Shown here: positions 60,035-64,000 of the stretch, one piece after another | How the letters are laid out: every line of letters starts with the position of its first letter | Position numbering within the stretch: position 1 is the stretch's first letter | Origin: Nocardioides pini | GTDB lineage: Bacteria; Actinomycetota; Actinomycetes; Propionibacteriales; Nocardioidaceae | Length of the DNA: 64,000 nucleotides | Direction of reading: 5' to 3' | Assembly: GCF_026712185.1 (NCBI RefSeq) | Contig: NZ_JAPPUX010000006.1 | Location: forward strand, 79,424 to 143,423 | The notes under the pieces: generated by a model | The model's input: only the letters and a program-made list of their open reading frames with translations | Databases searched by the model: none | What the model was told of the DNA's origin: nothing | Made by a program: the position numbers and the translations under genes

Positions 60035-61062
60035 CGGGCCCTGCCTCCTGCGGTCTGGTCGACGTGGTCTGCGTGATCCACGGGGTCCGTGGGGTCGTCC
60101 TCGACCCCTGCGTCGGGCTCCTGCTCGGCGCGGTGCCCGGTCAGGTGGAGGAACACGTCGTCGAGGCTCGGGCGCTTGAGGCCGATGTCGTCGAGCACGA
60201 TGCCGCTCTCGTCGAGGATGCCGGCCACGCGCGTCATGTGGGCCAGGCCCTCCGACGGCGCCGTCAGCTGACGCGCACCCACGTCGACGTGCACCTCGCG
60301 CACGTGGGGGCGCAGCAGCGCCTCGGCGGTCTGGAGGTCGCCGGAGTAGGACACCGTGACGACGAGCGCGGCGGCCCCGGACTGGTCCTTCAGCTGCAGC
60401 GGCGTGCCCTCGGCGATGACCATCCCGCGGTCGATGACCACGATGTTGTCGGAGAGCTGGTCGGCCTCCTCGAGGTACTGCGTGGTCAGCAGCAGGGTGG
60501 TGCCGTCGGCGACGAGCTCGCGGAGCACCTCCCACAGCTCCACCCGCGAGCGCGGGTCGAGGCCCGTCGTCGGCTCGTCGAGGAACAGCACGGGCGGTGT
60601 CGCGATCAGGCTGACCGCGAGGTCGAGCCGTCGCCGCATGCCGCCGGAGTACGTCTTCGCCGTGCGGTCGCCCGCGTCGGTGAGGGAGAAGCGCTCGAGC
60701 AGCTCGTCGCTGGCCCGCCGGACGTAGGCCGGGTCGAGGCCGTAGAGGCTGCCGATCAGGCGCAGGTTCTCCCGGCCCGTCAGGAGCTCGTCGACCGTCG
60801 CCGCCTGGCCGGTCAGGCCCATGCTGCGTCGGACCGCGGCAGGGTCGGTCAGGATGTCGTGGCCGGCGACGCGCCCGGTGCCCGCCGTCGGGCGGGTCAG
60901 GGTGGTCATCATCCGGACGGTGGTCGTCTTGCCGGCGCCGTTGGGCCCGAGCAGGCCGAGCACCGAGCCTTCGGGCACGACGAAGGACACCCCGTCGACG
61001 GCCACCGTGTCACCGAAGTGCTTGACGAGGCCCTCGGCCTCGATCGCATGGGATCGCGTCAT
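60031..61062 (-). CDS. ABC transporter ATP-binding protein (DrrA-like)
   Basis: A 343-aa ATPase: Walker A GPNGAGKTTTVRMM, signature YSGGMRRRLDLA, Walker B VLFLDEPTTGLDPRS, H-loop LTTQYLEEADQ (Gln for His, as in DrrA proteins). The C-terminal DrrA domain includes VTVSYSGDLQTAEALLRPHV and PSLDDVFLHLTGHRA. A terminal Asp/Val-rich tail is extra. The start at MTRSHAIE is supported by a TAGCGT -10 box 7 bases upstream; a longer frame would overlap the divergent gene's promoter. It works with the permease encoded downstream. Confidence 0.93.
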   Translation of the reverse strand: MTRSHAIEAEGLVKHFGDTVAVDGVSFVVPEGSVLGLLGPNGAGKTTTVRMMTTLTRPTAGTGRVAGHDILTDPAAVRRSMGLTGQAATVDELLTGRENLRLIGSLYGLDPAYVRRASDELLERFSLTDAGDRTAKTYSGGMRRRLDLAVSLIATPPVLFLDEPTTGLDPRSRVELWEVLRELVADGTTLLLTTQYLEEADQLSDNIVVIDRGMVIAEGTPLQLKDQSGAAALVVTVSYSGDLQTAEALLRPHVREVHVDVGARQLTAPSEGLAHMTRVAGILDESGIVLDDIGLKRPSLDDVFLHLTGHRAEQEPDAGVEDDPTDPVDHADHVDQTAGGRAR

Positions 61063-61126
61063 GCCGACCACGCTAGCCGCGGGTACCGACAGCCACCCGT
61101 GGAGGAGGCGCACCTAGAATCGGGAC

Positions 61127-62125
61127 GTGCCATCCGCCTCCCCTGCCGTCGAGATCGACGGCCTGGTGATGGCGTACGGCGACAAGGTGGCCGTCGACGG
61201 GTTGTCGCTCGAGGTGGCGCGGGGCTCGATCACCGCGGTGCTCGGGCCGAACGGCGCCGGCAAGACGACGACGCTCGAGACGTGTGAGGGCTATCGCGTG
61301 CCGCAGCGGGGCACCGTCCGGGTGCTCGGGCTCGACCCGCGGCGCGACCGTGCGGACCTGCTCCCGCGCATCGGCGTCATGCTGCAGAGCGGTGGAGCCT
61401 GGAGCGGCGTGCGCGCCGTGGAGATGCTTGAGCACATGTCCTCGCTGCACGCGCACCCGCTGGACACGGGGATGCTCGTGGACCGGCTGGGCCTGGCCGA
61501 CTGCGGCCGGACCCCCTACCGCCGTCTCTCGGGCGGGCAGAAGCAGCGGCTCGGCCTCGCGATCGCGCTGGTCGGCCGTCCGGAGCTGGTGTTCGTGGAC
61601 GAGCCCACGGCCGGCATGGACCCGCAGGCCAGGCGTACGACGTGGGAGATGCTCGAGGAGGTGCGCGCCGACGGCGTCACCGTCGTGCTGACGACCCACC
61701 ACATGGACGAGGCCGAGCACCTCGCCGACCGCATCCACATCATCGACCGCGGCACGCTGATCGCCTCCGGCACCCCGGCCGAGCTGACCCGGGGCGGTCG
61801 CTCGGCGACCATCCGCCTGGTGGTCAATCGGCCGTTCCCCGACGGCGCACCCGAGTCGCTCCGCGCCGAGCTGGGACCGCTCACCGAGGTGCGCCAGCTC
61901 GACGAGGTCAGCATGCTCATCCACGGTCCGGCCGATGCCTCCACGCTCGGCCGCGTCTCGCGCTGGTGCGAGACGCACGGCGTGCTGCCCCAGACGCTCA
62001 CGCTCGGCCAGCGCACCCTCGAGGACGTCTTCCTCGAGCTCACCGGTCGGGAGCTGGACACACCCCACGACGTCCTCCTCCCCCGCCCCGCTCCTCCCAA
62101 CAGCGCCGCGGGGACCCCTTCATGA
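61127..62125 (+). CDS. ABC transporter ATP-binding protein
   Basis: A 332-aa ATPase of the ABC-2 exporter type: Walker A GPNGAGKTTTLE, signature LSGGQKQRLGLA, Walker B LVFVDEPTAGMDP, H-loop LTTHHMDEAEH. The C-terminal GQRTLEDVFLELTGREL is common in DrrA-like proteins. The GTG start follows a TAGAAT -10 box by 6 bases (leaderless). It diverges from the other DrrA-like gene; the 64 bases between hold both -10 boxes. Its stop overlaps the permease start. Confidence 0.92.
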   Translation: MPSASPAVEIDGLVMAYGDKVAVDGLSLEVARGSITAVLGPNGAGKTTTLETCEGYRVPQRGTVRVLGLDPRRDRADLLPRIGVMLQSGGAWSGVRAVEMLEHMSSLHAHPLDTGMLVDRLGLADCGRTPYRRLSGGQKQRLGLAIALVGRPELVFVDEPTAGMDPQARRTTWEMLEEVRADGVTVVLTTHHMDEAEHLADRIHIIDRGTLIASGTPAELTRGGRSATIRLVVNRPFPDGAPESLRAELGPLTEVRQLDEVSMLIHGPADASTLGRVSRWCETHGVLPQTLTLGQRTLEDVFLELTGRELDTPHDVLLPRPAPPNSAAGTPS

Positions 62126-62925
62126 GCACCGTCGACTCCCGCGCGACCGGCACGTTCGCGCCCGCTCCGGGCGGGTCCGGGCTCCGCCGGATGGTGCTGG
62201 CGCAGGCCCGCATGGAGGCGCGGCTGCTGCTGCGCAACGGCGAGCAGCTGCTGCTCGCGATCGTCATCCCGGTGATCGTGCTGCTGGGCGGCGTCGCCGC
62301 CGCGGGTCGGCTCGGCAGCACCTTCGAGGGGCACGCCCCGGTCGACCTCCTGACCCCGGGAGTCCTGGCCCTGGCGGTCATGTCGACGTCCTTCACCTCC
62401 GTGGCCATCGCCACCGGCTTCGAGCGTCGCTACGGCGTGATCAAGCTGCTGGGCTCCTCCCCCCTCCCGCGGCACGGCCTGCTCCTGGGCAAGGTGCTGG
62501 CCCTGCTCGTCGTCGTCGCCCTGCAGCTCGTCGTGCTCGTCGGCGTCGCGCTGGCCCTGGGCTGGGAGCCGTCGCCGGCCGACCCACCGCGCACGGTGCT
62601 CGGCCTGGTGCTGGCGGTCGGGCTCGGCACCGCGGCCTTCGCGTCCCTCGGGCTCCTCGTCGCCGGCGCCCTGCGCGCCGAGGCGACCCTCGCGCTGGCC
62701 AACCTCGTCTACCTCCTGCTCATGGTCGGTGGTGGCGTGGTGCTGCCGACGAGTGCCTACGGCACCGCGGGCGGGGTGATCCAGTGGCTGCCGTCCGGTG
62801 CGCTCGGCGAGGCGATGCGCTCCGCCCTCGTGCACGCCTCGATCGACGGCCGCTCCCTGCTCGTGCTCGCCACGTGGGCGCTGGTGGGCGCCCTGCTCAC
62901 GGCCAAGACCTTCAGGTGGGAATGA
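62122..62925 (+). CDS. ABC-2 exporter permease
   Basis: A 267-aa permease with six helices. RMVLAQARMEARLLLRNGEQ is the N-terminal mark, GFERRYGVIKLLGSSPLPRH the cytosolic loop, and VGGGVVLPTSAYGTAGGVIQ precedes the last helices. It pairs with the ATPase immediately upstream (ATGA overlap). The stop overlaps the ctaA start in another ATGA, so a haem A synthase gene is translated with this exporter; in several actinobacteria such exporters lie by ctaA, but the functional link is not known to me. Confidence 0.9.
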   Translation: MSTVDSRATGTFAPAPGGSGLRRMVLAQARMEARLLLRNGEQLLLAIVIPVIVLLGGVAAAGRLGSTFEGHAPVDLLTPGVLALAVMSTSFTSVAIATGFERRYGVIKLLGSSPLPRHGLLLGKVLALLVVVALQLVVLVGVALALGWEPSPADPPRTVLGLVLAVGLGTAAFASLGLLVAGALRAEATLALANLVYLLLMVGGGVVLPTSAYGTAGGVIQWLPSGALGEAMRSALVHASIDGRSLLVLATWALVGALLTAKTFRWE

Positions 62926-63860
62926 TGGGACGCACCCTGCTCGACCGCCTCGCGCGGTTCCTCTGGCCGCTCGCGGTGGCCAACCTGCTCGCCAACATCG
63001 GCATCGTCGTCACCGGGGCCGCCGTCCGGCTCACCGGGTCCGGGCTGGGCTGCCCGACGTGGCCGCGCTGCACCGACGCGTCGTACGTCGCGCACGGCGA
63101 GCTGGGGATGCACGGCGCCATCGAGTTCGGCAACCGGCTGCTGACCTTCGTCCTCGCCGCCGTCGCGGTGCTGTGCTTCCTGGCCGCCCTCGGGGCGCGG
63201 CACCGTCGCGCCACCCGGCTGGCGTTCGCGATCGGCCTGGGCATCCCGCTGCAGGCGGTGCTCGGCGGCATCACGGTGCTGACCGACCTCAACCCCTGGG
63301 TCGTCGCGGGTCACTTCCTGCTGTCGATGGCGCTCATCATGCTCTGCGTGGCGCTCGTCGACGAGCTGCGCAGTCCCACGCGCGGGATGGCCCCTCCGCT
63401 GCTGCGCGCCCTGGCGTGGGCGACCTTCGCGTCCGGCTGGGTGGTCCTCTACCTCGGCACCGTCGTGACGGGCGCCGGGCCGCACGCCGGTGACACCGAC
63501 TCCCCCCGCAACGGCCTCGACCCGGCGACGGTGTCGCAGGTCCACGCCGCGTCGGTCTACGTCCTCGTCGCGCTCACGGTCGCCCTGCTGGTCGCCGCGC
63601 TGCGCGGCGGGCACCGGTGGCTGGCGCGCGTGACGGGGATCGTGCTCCTCATCGAGGTGCTGCAGGGCGTGCTCGGCTGGGTGCAGTACTGGCTCGACCT
63701 GCCCGTGGGCCTCGTCGCCCTGCACATGCTCGGCGCCGGTCTCCTGGCTGCCGGCCTGGCCCGCATCGCGCTCGCGGTGCTGCCCCACCGGGGCGCCGAC
63801 GAGGCCCGGGCCGATGGCGCGCCCCAGCCGCACGCGGCCACGCGCATCGGTCCCTCGTAG
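62922..63860 (+). CDS. ctaA: haem A synthase (COX15/CtaA)
   Basis: A 312-aa membrane enzyme that oxidises the C8 methyl of haem O to haem A for cytochrome aa3 oxidase. Eight helices are arranged as two four-helix bundles. Conserved His are in ELGMHGAIEFGNRLLTF, VAGHFLLSMALIM, VSQVHAASVYVLV and LVALHMLGAGLLA. GAAVRLTGSGLGCPTWPRCT holds the N-terminal Gly/Cys motif and a possible disulfide. Two ATGs in tandem (62922, 62925) are possible starts; I use the first because it forms an ATGA overlap with the permease. Confidence 0.95.
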   Translation: MMGRTLLDRLARFLWPLAVANLLANIGIVVTGAAVRLTGSGLGCPTWPRCTDASYVAHGELGMHGAIEFGNRLLTFVLAAVAVLCFLAALGARHRRATRLAFAIGLGIPLQAVLGGITVLTDLNPWVVAGHFLLSMALIMLCVALVDELRSPTRGMAPPLLRALAWATFASGWVVLYLGTVVTGAGPHAGDTDSPRNGLDPATVSQVHAASVYVLVALTVALLVAALRGGHRWLARVTGIVLLIEVLQGVLGWVQYWLDLPVGLVALHMLGAGLLAAGLARIALAVLPHRGADEARADGAPQPHAATRIGPS

Positions 63861-64000
63861 GACCGACGGCACCGCCGCCTAGGTGTACCCGGCCATGAGG
63901 TCGGTAGCAGCGAGCCTGCTTGAACGAACGAGAACCCCCGAATGGGATGTGGCTTGTCGAAGGCCCACTCCAACCCGGAGGTTCTCGTGTCCCACGGTAG
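63861..64000 (+). mobile_element. probable 5' end of an insertion sequence, cut by the window edge
   Basis: After ctaA, GAGAACC (63930-63936) and GGTTCTC (63980-63986) form inverted arms, extendable to about 11 of 15 positions. A perfect GGAGG (63977-63981) then precedes a GTG at 63987 that opens a frame reading V-S-H-G before the window stops. The V/M-S-H-G/A opening and this leader are what I would expect of an IS481-type transposase, but only about four codons are visible. The hairpin would hide the ribosome site. Confidence 0.4.

Noticed and set aside
59210..62925. Part of an antibiotic biosynthetic cluster because of DrrAB-like exporters
   Set aside because: No polyketide, peptide synthetase or tailoring gene is nearby; flanking genes are suf and ctaA.

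Overview
The window is 64 kb of very GC-rich chromosome. I read it as a Gram-positive actinobacterium, most likely from the Nocardioidaceae (Nocardioides-like). This is inferred from gene content and style: DUF222/HNH (13E12-type) gene, GuaB1-type IMPDH relative, acVLRF1, a sufR-B-D-Rieske-C-S-U-T operon, SURF1 and CtaA, many GTG starts, ATGA/GTGA gene overlaps, and many apparently leaderless promoters. I found about 70 protein genes, no tRNA or rRNA, no CRISPR and no prophage. The only mobile DNA is the probable 5' edge of an insertion sequence at the right end.

Layout. 0-10 kb: SOS-box HNH gene, alpha/beta hydrolase, nucleosidase/sulfotransferase, GuaB1, PLP decarboxylase with a membrane partner, YiaA/B protein and two acyl-CoA dehydrogenases. 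10-15 kb: peptide deformylase, two SpoU/TrmH methyltransferases, DedA protein, CysG-type sirohaem synthase and a YbhB protein. 15-20 kb: secreted CAP protein, a three-gene ABC-2 exporter, a SpoIIE phosphatase and a lipase-like hydrolase. 20-28 kb: TauE permease, SPFH/NfeD pair, ABC ATPase, DUF805, SerB, a PrmC-like methyltransferase and a SixA-like phosphatase. 28-35 kb: cyanophycin locus cphB-cphA-cupin, facing a second operon that encodes a CphA paralogue without an ATP-grasp domain plus a methyltransferase. 35-40 kb: FabI/InhA, FabG, dodecin, DUF3099, a tandem hairpin array, MoaA, SURF1 and an SDR. 40-52 kb: ABC exporter with an enoyl-CoA hydratase, ABC-F, zinc peptidase, APH kinase, ABC-2 exporter, an NYN nuclease with acVLRF1, ASCH protein and a nucleotidyltransferase. 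52-59 kb: the complete suf operon. 59-64 kb: two divergent ABC-2 exporters, with ctaA following the second, then the IS edge.

How genes work together. The suf operon makes Fe-S clusters, which MoaA in this window needs. SURF1 and CtaA serve cytochrome oxidase. CphA/CphB store and mobilise nitrogen as Asp-Arg polymer. FabG and FabI run fatty acid synthesis, while two acyl-CoA dehydrogenases and an enoyl-CoA hydratase degrade acyl-CoAs, and the promoters of both degradation units carry ACTC/GAGT palindromes. The most interesting candidates for new biology are the ATP-grasp-less CphA paralogue with its methyltransferase, and the NYN nuclease coupled to an acVLRF1 release factor.
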